A stretch of DNA of 64,000 nucleotides from contig CAJXVZ010000002.1 of the NCBI GenBank assembly GCA_913062845.1, positions 1 through 64,000 of the forward strand, written 5' to 3'. Made by a program: the position numbers and the translations under genes. Of this stretch, positions 17,289 to 24,933 are shown piece after piece (position 1 is the stretch's first letter; every line of letters begins with the position of its first letter). The notes beneath the pieces are model-generated. The model made no database searches. It was not told the origin of the DNA and was given only the letters and a program-made list of their open reading frames with translations. The stretch is from an uncultured Psychroflexus sp. (GTDB lineage: Bacteria; Bacteroidota; Bacteroidia; Flavobacteriales; Flavobacteriaceae).

Positions 17289-19187
17289 ATGAGCACAGAA
17301 GATATAGACAACATCGCTTTTGACTTACCAAAGAATCAATCGAATGTCATCAAAGTTATTGGTGTAGGTGGTGGCGGATCCAATGCCATCAACCATATGT
17401 TTAAGCAAGGCATAAAAGGCGTAGATTTTGTGATCTGCAATACCGATGCACAGGCTTTGGAAAACTCCCCTATTCCTACAAAAATTCAGTTAGGGGTAAA
17501 TCTTACCGAAGGATTAGGTGCCGGAGCCAATCCTGAAATTGGAGAGCAAGCCGCTATTGAGAGTAAAGAAGACATCAAAGACTTACTTGACAAAAACACT
17601 AAAATGGTATTCATTACGGCAGGTATGGGTGGCGGTACCGGAACGGGTGCTGCTCCGGTAATCGCAAAACAAGCCAGAGAAATGGACATTCTTACCGTCG
17701 GTATCGTAACAGTCCCGTTTCAATTTGAAGGTAAAATGCGTAATGATCAGGCACAGCAGGGTGTTGAAAAATTAAGAAAAAACGTTGACTCTCTTATCGT
17801 TATCAACAATAACAAACTGAGAGAGGTATACGGAAATCTTGGTTTTAAAGCCGGTTTTTCTAAAGCTGATGAAGTCCTCGCAACGGCTTCCAGAGGAATT
17901 GCTGAAGTTATCACACATCACTACACACAAAATATTGACCTGAGGGACGCAAAAACAGTTCTAAGCAATAGTGGTACCGCAATTATGGGTTCTGCTACAG
18001 CCTCGGGAACAAACCGCTCTAAGCTCGCAATAGAAAAAGCTTTGGATTCTCCTCTGCTAAATGACAACAAGATCACAGGTGCTCAAAATGTCTTGTTGCT
18101 CATTGTATCAGGAAAAGACGAAATCACCATTGATGAGATTGGTGAAATCAATGATCACATTCAAAATCAAGCCGGAAATTCCGCCAACATCATTATGGGT
18201 GTCGGCGAAGATGAAAATCTGGATGATGCTATTTCCGTTACTGTGATCGCTACCGGTTTTAATTCTGAACAACAGGATGAAATTGTAAATACTGAAACTA
18301 AGAAAATTATTCATACACTTGAAGATGAGCAAAAAGCCGAGGTAAACCTCAGCAGTGAAAAAGAAAGCATCACACCCTTGGATCTTGATGAAAACGAAAA
18401 CGTGGAAGAACAAAAAATTGTTCACCATCTGGATTTTGAAGATGATGAAGAGGTTAAAAACGAGGAGGAATCAGAAGAAGATATTTTACTGGACACTACG
18501 GAGGAAATCCGAAACATAAACGTCGAGGTAGAATATCTGAATCCGGATGATCAGGAATTTGAAATAACAGACAGAACGCAAAGCAACGAGGAACACGAAC
18601 AACCGCAAAAACAACGCTTAACCTTCGATCTGTTCAATCAACAAATTGAGCCAAGAGTAGCAGAATCTAAAAGTACTCAAGGCTACAAAAAAGAATCAAA
18701 TGCAGAAAACAAAATTATATTTGATCTGAATGATGATATCAAAGATATTGAGGTTAATGAACCGGAAGAAATTGCCCCTGACCAGTTCTTAGAGAAAAAA
18801 AGATATAAACTCGAAGATGAAACCGAGCAGACCAAAGGACAGGATGAATCCGAGGATGATAATCTGAAATTTGAAACAAAGATCAAGCCTAAAACACCAA
18901 ACGATCTTGAAAAATCAGATGAGGCCGCAGACCCTCTGAATGCTTCAATTTCAGAATTGAAAGCCAGAGCTGCGGAAAGAAGGGCAAAAATGAAACAATT
19001 CAATTACCGTTTCAGTAATGCGCAAAACATTGATGAAATTGAAAAACAGCCCGCTTACAAGAGAGCCGGAATTGAACTTGAGGACCCAAAGGAGAACGTA
19101 AAGTTATCCAGAACGACATTACATGACAATGATGATGAAATATCCTTTAGAACCAATAATTCTTTCCTGCATGATAATGTAGATTAG
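17289..19187 (+). CDS. ftsZ: Cell division GTPase FtsZ with long acidic C-terminal linker
   Basis: Tubulin-like GTPase that forms the Z ring. The GTPase core occupies about residues 15-330, with VIGVGGGGSNAINHM near the start and the tubulin signature G114-GGTGTG-120. The protein is 632 residues, far longer than E. coli FtsZ (383), because of a roughly 280-residue charged, Glu/Asp-rich linker. It ends in the short conserved tail NNSFLHDNVD, which I recognise as typical of Flavobacteriaceae and which is probably the partner-binding peptide. Last gene of the dcw cluster, followed by a terminator. Confidence 0.97.
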   Translation: MSTEDIDNIAFDLPKNQSNVIKVIGVGGGGSNAINHMFKQGIKGVDFVICNTDAQALENSPIPTKIQLGVNLTEGLGAGANPEIGEQAAIESKEDIKDLLDKNTKMVFITAGMGGGTGTGAAPVIAKQAREMDILTVGIVTVPFQFEGKMRNDQAQQGVEKLRKNVDSLIVINNNKLREVYGNLGFKAGFSKADEVLATASRGIAEVITHHYTQNIDLRDAKTVLSNSGTAIMGSATASGTNRSKLAIEKALDSPLLNDNKITGAQNVLLLIVSGKDEITIDEIGEINDHIQNQAGNSANIIMGVGEDENLDDAISVTVIATGFNSEQQDEIVNTETKKIIHTLEDEQKAEVNLSSEKESITPLDLDENENVEEQKIVHHLDFEDDEEVKNEEESEEDILLDTTEEIRNINVEVEYLNPDDQEFEITDRTQSNEEHEQPQKQRLTFDLFNQQIEPRVAESKSTQGYKKESNAENKIIFDLNDDIKDIEVNEPEEIAPDQFLEKKRYKLEDETEQTKGQDESEDDNLKFETKIKPKTPNDLEKSDEAADPLNASISELKARAAERRAKMKQFNYRFSNAQNIDEIEKQPAYKRAGIELEDPKENVKLSRTTLHDNDDEISFRTNNSFLHDNVD

Positions 19188-19216
19188 GCATTTAAGATTT
19201 CAAGATTAATTAAAAT

Positions 19217-19250
19217 AAGCTCCCATATTTTTCAATTTTGGGGGCTTTTT
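19217..19250 (+). terminator. Rho-independent terminator after ftsZ
   Basis: AAGCTCCCA (19217-19225) pairs with TGGGGGCTT (19239-19247, one G-T pair) around a 13-base loop, followed by a T run. It ends the dcw operon. Confidence 0.85.
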
Positions 19251-19322
19251 GTTTCAATTTTTGAACATTCAGGCAACGGAATTTTAGAATATTGTGTTTA
19301 AATTGCAAATAAAACAATAAAG

Positions 19323-19871
19323 ATGATAAGGAGTTACCCTGGTGAAATATGGAAAAAGATAGAATTTGATGATAAAATCGCAGAGCATGAACATTTTAAA
19401 ATTTCAAATTTTGGTAGGATAATAAATTGTAAAGGGGATGAAGAAGTTTTAGCCAATAAAACATTTACCAATGGTTATCAAATTCTTCATTTGAGACAAA
19501 AACGTAACGGAAAACCAACCGGAAGGTATGTCCACAAACTAGTAGCTCAGCATTTTCTCGAACAAAACGGTGGTGTTTATGTCATACACCTGAATTACGA
19601 AAAAACAGACAACAGAGTTGAAAATCTCAAATGGGCTACAAAAAGAGAAAAAGAGCTTCATCAATTCAGTAATCCAGAGTGGAAGAAAATCCGTGAAGAA
19701 AGCATCAATAAAAACAGTAAATTAAACGCAGGCCGGGTAAAAATCATTAAGCGCCAATTACAAAACAAAAACAACCGTGTCAGCATGATTGCCAAGCGAT
19801 TTGGCGTGTCAGACACACAAATACACCGCATAAAAAGAGGAGAAAACTGGGCTTCAGTGACGGTTGATTGA
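19323..19871 (+). CDS. HNH endonuclease with NUMOD4 motif and C-terminal helix-turn-helix (homing-endonuclease-like)
   Basis: 182 residues. The N-terminal NUMOD4-type motif (GEIWKKIEF..., HFKISNFGRIINCKG) is followed by an HNH-type core: YVHKLVAQHFLE, VIHLNYEKTDNRVENLKWAT, KREKELH. The C-terminus carries a small helix-turn-helix (VSMIAKRFGVSDTQIHRIKRG) typical of free-standing homing endonucleases of phage and bacterial genomes. The usual VDHIDG is VIHLNY here, keeping the His and the NRxENL segment. It is a single gene directly after the ftsZ terminator, with no visible intron or intein beside it. Possibly a selfish gene; the cleavage target is unknown. Confidence 0.85.
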   Translation: MIRSYPGEIWKKIEFDDKIAEHEHFKISNFGRIINCKGDEEVLANKTFTNGYQILHLRQKRNGKPTGRYVHKLVAQHFLEQNGGVYVIHLNYEKTDNRVENLKWATKREKELHQFSNPEWKKIREESINKNSKLNAGRVKIIKRQLQNKNNRVSMIAKRFGVSDTQIHRIKRGENWASVTVD

Positions 19872-19893
19872 TAATACATTGTGAGAGGTTTAA

Positions 19894-20081
19894 AATGTCG
19901 TCGCTATGCGAAGTTTGAAACTTCGCACTCTTAAACTCTGATAAATTACTCCCACAACCGATTCACCCAAAGTCCACAGTCTATTTGTCGCTTGTGTACA
20001 TTTACAAATTCTTCCAATTGCTCTTCTGTCAAAAACTTTTGAATCAACAAAAAGAACTCCCGCTCTTCAAAACGGATATGG
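19894..20081. repeat. Left copy of a ~185-bp direct repeat (3' end of the hemerythrin gene)
   Basis: Near-identical (roughly 88% by eye) to 21044-21228. It covers the palindrome at the hemerythrin 3' end and the last ~45 codons of that gene. The toxin-antitoxin pair lies between the two copies. Confidence 0.85.
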
Positions 20082-20170
20082 TAAAGTAATTCGGCTTAGG
20101 ATTTATGTTCTACAAGGTTTTCAACTACATCACATGGCATAATACCATTATATCCTGCGCCTGTCATATT
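19946..20170 (-). pseudogene. Hemerythrin-domain protein remnant (C-terminal part)
   Basis: Read on the minus strand this gives YHIRFEEREFF followed by the same C-terminus as the intact gene at 21093-21554 (LTEEQLEEF, KRQIDCGLWVNR), ending at a TAA at 19946-19948. Upstream of the conserved part the frame has one in-frame TAA and then an unrelated stretch beginning MTGAGYNGIMPCDVV, so the N-terminal helices and their metal ligands are missing. From 20,170 to 20,320 a second decayed stretch (NLTDLKAFKDKNIGLVGKV on the minus strand) shows internal stops; I do not recognise its family. Non-functional by appearance. Confidence 0.75.
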
Positions 20171-20340
20171 AAACCTTACCCACTAATCCAATGTTTTTGT
20201 CTTTAAAAGCTTTCAGATCGGTCAGGTTCTGATTTGGTTTATCTCAGTATGTACCAATTTTTGGAAAAACACCAAAGCGAGTAATTAATGCTAATATTAC
20301 TTATAAAATTTAAGATGTTGTCTTATTGGACTACTTTACT

Positions 20341-20348
20341 TATCTTTG
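20341..20348 (+). promoter_or_regulatory. -7 promoter element of the toxin-antitoxin operon, possible leaderless start
   Basis: TATCTTTG matches the Bacteroidota -7 consensus TAnnTTTG, with a TTG at 20318-20320 about 20 bases upstream as the -33 element. Only four bases separate the -7 element from the toxin ATG at 20353, so transcription probably begins at or next to the start codon. Confidence 0.65.
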
Positions 20349-20352
20349 TATA

Positions 20353-20694
20353 ATGAATAAAAAAAGGGAGTTATATTTTTACAAGAATTATTTTGAGGAA
20401 TTTTATGAAACTCAAACCGATAAGGTTAAAAAGAAAATAATTTGGACTTTAAAATTAATACAAGAAATTGATAGAATTCCTGAAGTATATTTTAAACATT
20501 TAAAAAATACATCAGGGCTCTACGAAATAAGAGTTCAAGTCGGCAATAATATTTTCAGAATTTTTTGTTTTTTCGACCTGAATAATATTGTATTAATTGG
20601 ACACGGATTCCAAAAGAAAACACAAAAAACACCCAAACAACAAATTGAAAAAGCAGAACAGATTAAAAAAGAATACTATGACAACAAAAAATAA
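20353..20694 (+). CDS. HigB/RelE-like toxin (phage Gp49-like family)
   Basis: 113 residues from the ATG at 20353 (MNKKRELYFYKNYFEEF). The pattern is that of RelE-superfamily mRNA interferases of the HigB/Gp49-like type: an N-terminal helical part, LKLIQEIDRIPEVYFKHL, then the strand-rich core LYEIRVQVGNNIFRIFCFF and VLIGHGFQKKTQKTP with conserved basic residues. Such toxins cleave ribosome-bound mRNA. It precedes and overlaps the antitoxin by 17 bases, the toxin-first order of higBA. The upstream in-frame ATG at 20326 would include the promoter element, so I reject it. Confidence 0.88.
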   Translation: MNKKRELYFYKNYFEEFYETQTDKVKKKIIWTLKLIQEIDRIPEVYFKHLKNTSGLYEIRVQVGNNIFRIFCFFDLNNIVLIGHGFQKKTQKTPKQQIEKAEQIKKEYYDNKK

Positions 20695-20986
20695 TAACCT
20701 CAAAAGTCTTGATGCATTTATCGATGAAAAAATCGGCAAAAAAGGAACTGAAAAAAGAGAGCAATTTGAAACTGAATATGACGCTTTCAAACTTGGTGTA
20801 TTAATTCAAAGAGCCAGGGAAGATAAAGGTCTTACTCAGGAACAATTAGCTGAATTAGCAGGAACAAATAAATCTTATATTTCTAAATTGGAAAGAAATC
20901 TAAAAGATATTCGATTTTCTACACTACAAAGAATTATTAACGAAGGACTTGGTGGTCACTTAGACATTTCTATCAAATTTGAATAA
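20678..20986 (+). CDS. HigA-like antitoxin, XRE-family helix-turn-helix protein
   Basis: 102 residues from the ATG at 20678, inside the toxin's 3' end. A flexible N-terminus (MTTKNNNLKSLDAFIDEKIG) is followed by a Cro/CI-type HTH: GVLIQRAREDKGLTQEQLAE, LAGTNKSYISKLERN (about residues 46-80). HigA antitoxins neutralise HigB and repress their own operon. Translation is coupled to the toxin by the overlap. The pair lies inside the duplicated hemerythrin segment. Confidence 0.9.
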   Translation: MTTKNNNLKSLDAFIDEKIGKKGTEKREQFETEYDAFKLGVLIQRAREDKGLTQEQLAELAGTNKSYISKLERNLKDIRFSTLQRIINEGLGGHLDISIKFE

Positions 20987-21043
20987 AAAGGGCGAAAGCA
21001 TAAAAACAGACTTGAAATAGTTTGGTTTATTGAATATGTGAAT

Positions 21044-21228
21044 AATGTCACTATGCGAAGTTTGAAACTTCGCACTCTCAATCTCTGATTCATTACTCCC
21101 AAAATCGATTCACCCAAAGTCCACAGTCTATTTGTCGCTTGTGTACATTTGCAAATTCTTCCAATTGCTCTTCTGTCAAAAACTTTTGAATGAACATGAA
21201 GAACTCCCGCTCTTCAAAACGGATATGG
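21044..21228. repeat. Right copy of the ~185-bp direct repeat, within and after the intact hemerythrin gene
   Basis: Matches 19894-20081 over its length. Near its left end it includes the palindrome TGCGAAGTTTGAAACTTCGC(A) (about 21053-21073), which lies just after the hemerythrin stop on the minus strand and could act as a terminator hairpin; the same palindrome is in the left copy. Confidence 0.85.
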
Positions 21229-21554
21229 GATTTTAGAGTTTTATAAAGTTGGGTGATACTGTCGTAAGATTTTGGGTGTTGATGAATTAATTCTGTAATG
21301 AACTTATGATCGCTTTGCACTTTTTTTGCTAAAATATCATCACTGTCTAATTTCGGAAGCAAATGCGTTTCTTCCATCTGAAAATGAGCTTTCAAATGTA
21401 CATCCCAATACCACTGAATGTAGTCGTTCATCTCTTCTATGGATGCTTTTTTGGCAACCCCTTTCTGCAACCTCAACACAAACACTAAACTATCATGATG
21501 TTCCCGACTAAGGGTTTGCAGCGCTTTATGGCGTTTTAAAGGTTGATTGTTCAT
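21093..21554 (-). CDS. Hemerythrin-domain protein
   Basis: 153 residues forming a four-helix HHE-type fold that binds a di-iron centre. Likely ligands are H20 (REHHDSL), H57 and E61 (HFQMEETH), H83 (SDHKF), H110 and E114 (HIRFEERE). Proteins of this type sense or carry O2, or protect against NO and iron stress. It is divergent from an Rrf2/NsrR-like gene with a 77-base shared upstream region containing the operator-like GGATAAAAATATCC, so control by that regulator is plausible. Its 3' end is duplicated at 19.9-20.1 kb. Confidence 0.87.
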   Translation of the reverse strand: MNNQPLKRHKALQTLSREHHDSLVFVLRLQKGVAKKASIEEMNDYIQWYWDVHLKAHFQMEETHLLPKLDSDDILAKKVQSDHKFITELIHQHPKSYDSITQLYKTLKSHIRFEEREFFMFIQKFLTEEQLEEFANVHKRQIDCGLWVNRFWE

Positions 21555-21577
21555 TGCGTTGTTAATAAGATTAATTC

Positions 21578-21596
21578 GGATAAAAATATCCTTTTA
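21578..21596. promoter_or_regulatory. Candidate Rrf2-family operator between hemerythrin and regulator genes
   Basis: GGATAAAAATATCC (21578-21591) is an imperfect inverted repeat followed by TTTTA. The 18-base stretch from 21579 matches the one at 22083 upstream of nrdJ in 16 of 18 positions (GATAwwAATATCCTTTTA). A -7-like TACATTTG lies downstream at 21607-21614. Confidence 0.6.
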
Positions 21597-21631
21597 AAGA
21601 CTTTATTACATTTGAATCAAACAATTAGTCA

Positions 21632-22063
21632 ATGTTTTCAAAAAGTTGCGAATACGCTATCAAAATAATGGCTTTTATTGCATTTAAACAAGCTAAATCC
21701 AAAGAACTTGTAGGATTAGATTTGATTAGTGAAGCCATTGATTCACCTAGAGCCTTTACGGCCAAAATATTGCAACAGTTAACCAAAGCCAGACTATTAA
21801 AAAGTACCCGAGGCCGCACCGGTGGATTTTTTCTTGACAAAAGTCAAAACATCAATCTGGCAGACATTGTAAAAGCCATTGACGGTCCAAAACTTTTTGA
21901 GGATTGTTTACTGGGTTTTGATAAATGTCAGGACGACAATCCCTGCGTACTTCATTATCAGCTCAAAAAAGAAAGAAATACGTTAAAAAACAAATTACTT
22001 TCAACCGATATATATACCATCGCTAAAAGGGTGAACCGACAAAAAGCTTACTTTAAAGAATAA
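21632..22063 (+). CDS. Rrf2-family regulator, NsrR/IscR-like with three-cysteine cluster motif
   Basis: 143 residues. N-terminal winged helix (MFSKSCEYAIKIMAFIA, then SPRAFTAKILQQLTKARLL and the wing RGRTGGFFL), a dimerisation helix, and three cysteines C92, C99 and C105. Their spacing is close to that of IscR and NsrR, which hold an Fe-S cluster that senses NO or cluster status. Between a hemerythrin gene and a B12-dependent ribonucleotide reductase, an NsrR-like NO or redox role is the better guess. A shared motif upstream of this gene and of nrdJ suggests it controls itself and the reductase. Confidence 0.88.
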   Translation: MFSKSCEYAIKIMAFIAFKQAKSKELVGLDLISEAIDSPRAFTAKILQQLTKARLLKSTRGRTGGFFLDKSQNINLADIVKAIDGPKLFEDCLLGFDKCQDDNPCVLHYQLKKERNTLKNKLLSTDIYTIAKRVNRQKAYFKE

Positions 22064-22082
22064 TTTTTTTAACCTAAATAAA

Positions 22083-22100
22083 GATATTAATATCCTTTTA
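22083..22100 (+). promoter_or_regulatory. Candidate Rrf2-family operator upstream of nrdJ
   Basis: Contains the perfect 12-bp palindrome GATATTAATATC (22083-22094) followed by CTTTTA, 16 bases before the nrdJ ATG. It matches the motif at 21579-21596 in 16 of 18 positions. Confidence 0.6.
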
Positions 22101-22115
22101 TCTAAATTATAATTT

Positions 22116-24125
22116 ATGAAACTTAACTTCAAACTCAAACAGGAATTCATTGAAAAATACAAAAACATTACCCCTGATTTCGGCTTTAACGGCTTAGGTC
22201 AGCTTACCTATTTGCGCACCTATTCCAGAGTGAAAGACAATGGTGAAAACGAACAATGGTACGAAACTATAAGACGAGTCGTTGAAGGCTGTTATTCCCT
22301 GCAAAAAGAGCATATCCTTAAAAATGAATTGGGCTGGAACAGCAAAAAAGCCCAGCGTTCTGCACAGGAAATGTACGACCGCATGTTCACCATGAAATTT
22401 TTACCACCGGGTAGAATGCTTTGGGCACTTGGCACGCCTATTATTCACGAAAAGAAAGTCGGTCAGGCTTTGTTCAACTGTGCTTTTGTTTCTACTAAAG
22501 ATATAGATAAAAGCATCGTAGAAGCTGTTAAGCCATTCACCTTTATGATAGACATGAGTATGGTTGGTGTTGGCGTAGGTTTTGACGTTACCGGCGAACA
22601 TAAACTCAACGTTCATCAACCTCAAAAACAAGCTGAAATGTATGTGATTCCGGATACCAGAGAAGGTTGGGTAAAAAGTCTGGAATTGCTTTTGGCTTCT
22701 TATTTCGGCAAACACTTCAGCTCTCAGGACACACATGAAATCAAATTCGACTATTCAAAAATCAGAAAAGCCGGCGAACCTATACGCGGATTTGGTGGTA
22801 TTTCATCCGGTCCTCAACCTTTGGAACGTTTACACGAACAAGTCAGATCTACGCTGAATGCACTGGATGACAAAAACATAAGCATTACGGCCATTACAGA
22901 TATCATGAATATGATCGGGCAATGCGTTGTAGCCGGCAATGTGAGACGTACCGCACAGATTGCACTGGGTGACGCTCATAATTCTGAATACCGAAAATTA
23001 AAGGGTTACCAGTGGGATTTTGAAAAACAATCTTATGTTGGAGACAATGCACATCGGGCAGCTTATGGTTGGGCGTCTAACAACTCAGTTTTTGTAGATA
23101 ACAACACCAACTTTGAAGATGTCGCCAAACAAACGGCTATCAATGGCGAACCCGGTTATATTTTTATGGACAATATCCGTGCGCATTCCAGAATGTGCGA
23201 CCCGGCCGACCATAAAGACCATAAAGCGGTCGGCACAAATCCCTGCGGCGAACAATCGCTTGAAAGTTATGAATTGTGTTGTCTGGTAGAAACCTTTCCG
23301 TCCAGAGCTGAAAGTAAGGAAGATTATCTCCGAACTTTAAAGTTTGCTTATCTGGTCGGTAAAACCGCAACCTTGGTAAATACCACATGGCACGAAACCA
23401 ATCGCGTACAAAAACGAAACCGAAGAATAGGCACCTCAGTCACCGGCGTGACCAACTTTATTGAAGAGCATTCACTCGAATTATTCAGAGATTGGCTGGT
23501 TACCGGCTATGATGAAATTCAAAACTGGGATGAGATTTACTCCTCATGGTTATGTGTACCTAAAAGCATAAAAACCACCAGCGTAAAGCCTTCAGGAACG
23601 GTAAGTCTCCTGGCAGGTGTCAATCCGGGTTGCCATTATCCTGAATTTAAATATTATATCCGTCGAATTCGAATTGCCAAGAACTCTAAACTGATTCCAC
23701 AGTTGGAAGAGGCCGGATTAGACATGGAAAATGATGTGATGGATTCCAGTTCGGTGGTGGTCTCCTTCCCTATTCACAATCATGGCAAATGCTTGAATGA
23801 AGTTAGCATTTGGGAACAAGTAAGCCTGGCTAATTTCCTTCAACGGTATTGGTCGGATAATCAGGTGTCATGTACAGTAACTTTCAAACCTGAAGAAGCA
23901 GATCAAATCCAGCCGATTTTGGAATTTTTTAAATACACCTTAAAATCCATTAGTTTTTTACCAAAATTAGAAACCGGTGCTTATGCACAAATGCCTTATG
24001 AAGCCATTACCAAAGAAAAGTATGAACAAATGAAAGCAAAAATGTCGACAGACTTTAACCTGCAGGCACATGAAGATGGCAAAGGTGAAAAATTCTGTAA
24101 TAATGATACTTGTGTTATGGAATGA
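22116..24125 (+). CDS. nrdJ: Adenosylcobalamin-dependent ribonucleoside-triphosphate reductase (class II)
   Basis: Makes dNTPs from NTPs using a cobalamin radical, with no oxygen requirement and no metal-oxo radical subunit. The 669-residue single chain resembles the Lactobacillus leichmannii-type RTPR. It has PPGRMLWALGTP, the first active-site Cys in ALFNCAFVS, MSMVGVGVGFDV, AGNVRRTAQIALGD, the finger-loop Cys in VGTNPCGEQSLES, KPSGTVSLLAGVNPG, and a C-terminal redox pair FCNNDTC. No B12-binding or thioredoxin domain is fused. The gene is 52 bases after the Rrf2-like regulator and has the shared operator-like motif at its promoter, which suggests induction under NO, low oxygen or iron stress. 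Confidence 0.93.
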   Translation: MKLNFKLKQEFIEKYKNITPDFGFNGLGQLTYLRTYSRVKDNGENEQWYETIRRVVEGCYSLQKEHILKNELGWNSKKAQRSAQEMYDRMFTMKFLPPGRMLWALGTPIIHEKKVGQALFNCAFVSTKDIDKSIVEAVKPFTFMIDMSMVGVGVGFDVTGEHKLNVHQPQKQAEMYVIPDTREGWVKSLELLLASYFGKHFSSQDTHEIKFDYSKIRKAGEPIRGFGGISSGPQPLERLHEQVRSTLNALDDKNISITAITDIMNMIGQCVVAGNVRRTAQIALGDAHNSEYRKLKGYQWDFEKQSYVGDNAHRAAYGWASNNSVFVDNNTNFEDVAKQTAINGEPGYIFMDNIRAHSRMCDPADHKDHKAVGTNPCGEQSLESYELCCLVETFPSRAESKEDYLRTLKFAYLVGKTATLVNTTWHETNRVQKRNRRIGTSVTGVTNFIEEHSLELFRDWLVTGYDEIQNWDEIYSSWLCVPKSIKTTSVKPSGTVSLLAGVNPGCHYPEFKYYIRRIRIAKNSKLIPQLEEAGLDMENDVMDSSSVVVSFPIHNHGKCLNEVSIWEQVSLANFLQRYWSDNQVSCTVTFKPEEADQIQPILEFFKYTLKSISFLPKLETGAYAQMPYEAITKEKYEQMKAKMSTDFNLQAHEDGKGEKFCNNDTCVME

Positions 24126-24448
24126 TAGAATTATTTTTTTTGATTTAGGCACATAAATAATAAAATTAGTTTAATTTCAAATTAAGGAGAATGAATATAA
24201 CTCTTTGAAAATCTTTGCTTTCTTAGTGTTTCCTCTGTGGTATAGCTATAACACAGAGTCACTCAGAGAATACCCAAAGCTACTCAGAGAGCAATTACAT
24301 AGTTTAAACACACAATATCAATTATTTAAAATTATTAAATGCATGCCTAAGTCAATTAGTTTTTTATATTTTCTATAAGCCACAAGTGCACGAATGATTT
24401 TTATTCATGAATTCGTGGCTTTAAAAATGTAGTTCTTATGAAATGATA
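24126..24448. other. Gene-free region with hairpins
   Basis: No gene seen. It contains an imperfect 26-base palindrome CTCTGTGG-TATAGCTATA-ACACAGAG (24233-24258), a nearby doublet of the phrase ACTCAGAGA, and a hairpin with arms AAGCCAC (24377-24383) and GTGGCTT (24415-24421) that could end the nrdJ transcript. These look like decayed intergenic repeat elements. Confidence 0.5.
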
Positions 24449-24493
24449 TGTGACTGAAGTCACTTTCTAAGCTCTGCAATATTCATATTTTTG
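24449..24493 (+). promoter_or_regulatory. CRP/FNR-type box and -7 element before the CDGKC protein
   Basis: TGTGACTGAAGTCACT (24449-24464) is a near-perfect palindrome close to the CRP consensus TGTGA-N6-TCACA. Twenty-one bases after it is the -7 element TATTTTTG (24486-24493), and six bases later a GTG that can start the next gene. A Crp/Fnr-family activator is therefore plausible for this copper-linked operon. Confidence 0.55.
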
Positions 24494-24499
24494 CAGACT

Positions 24500-24886
24500 G
24501 TGAGGAAGAAGTATTACATATCTATATCTTTAGCTTTGATTATCAGCTTATTTACCATAAAGTCATTTTTGGTCATAAGCTATTATTTGGCATTTACCGA
24601 TTCTTTTGTTGAAAACTATTGTGTAAATAAAGATAAACCCGAATTGCAATGTGATGGAAAATGTGAACTTTCAAAATTGTTAGACAGAAATTCTTCAGAA
24701 AATGATAGACAGGAAAAGATGATGCTTCTAACTTCCTTCGAATTGATCCTCTTTTTAAATCATTCGGAATTTCATTGTTTGACAGAAACTGAAATTATCC
24801 GCAATCGAAAAACTTTTTTTATCCCCGAAATTTATACCTTCAATTTTTCAGAAAAATTAATAAAGCCACCTAAAGGACTGGTTTAA
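24500..24886 (+). CDS. Small membrane-anchored protein with CDGKC motif, probably accessory to the copper receptor
   Basis: About 128 residues from a GTG at 24500 (VRKKYYISISLALIISLF); there is no ATG at the front and a TTG at 24491 is the alternative. One N-terminal membrane helix or signal (about 8-28) is followed by NYCVNKDKPELQCDGKCELSKLL, with three cysteines including the C-x-G-K-C motif, then a charged segment and a second hydrophobic stretch. Proteins of this shape occur before TonB receptors in Bacteroidota; I know of no defined function. The gene is 48 bases before an OprC-like receptor, so a role in binding a metal or passing it on is inferred. Confidence 0.65.
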   Translation: MRKKYYISISLALIISLFTIKSFLVISYYLAFTDSFVENYCVNKDKPELQCDGKCELSKLLDRNSSENDRQEKMMLLTSFELILFLNHSEFHCLTETEIIRNRKTFFIPEIYTFNFSEKLIKPPKGLV

Positions 24887-24933
24887 ATACTTTTAGTGAT
24901 TTAAACCAAGTTTAATTTTTCAATAATATAATT

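Noticed and set aside
20326-20352. Upstream ATG for the toxin
   Set aside because: It would include the -7 promoter element within the coding region; the ATG at 20353 matches the family start.
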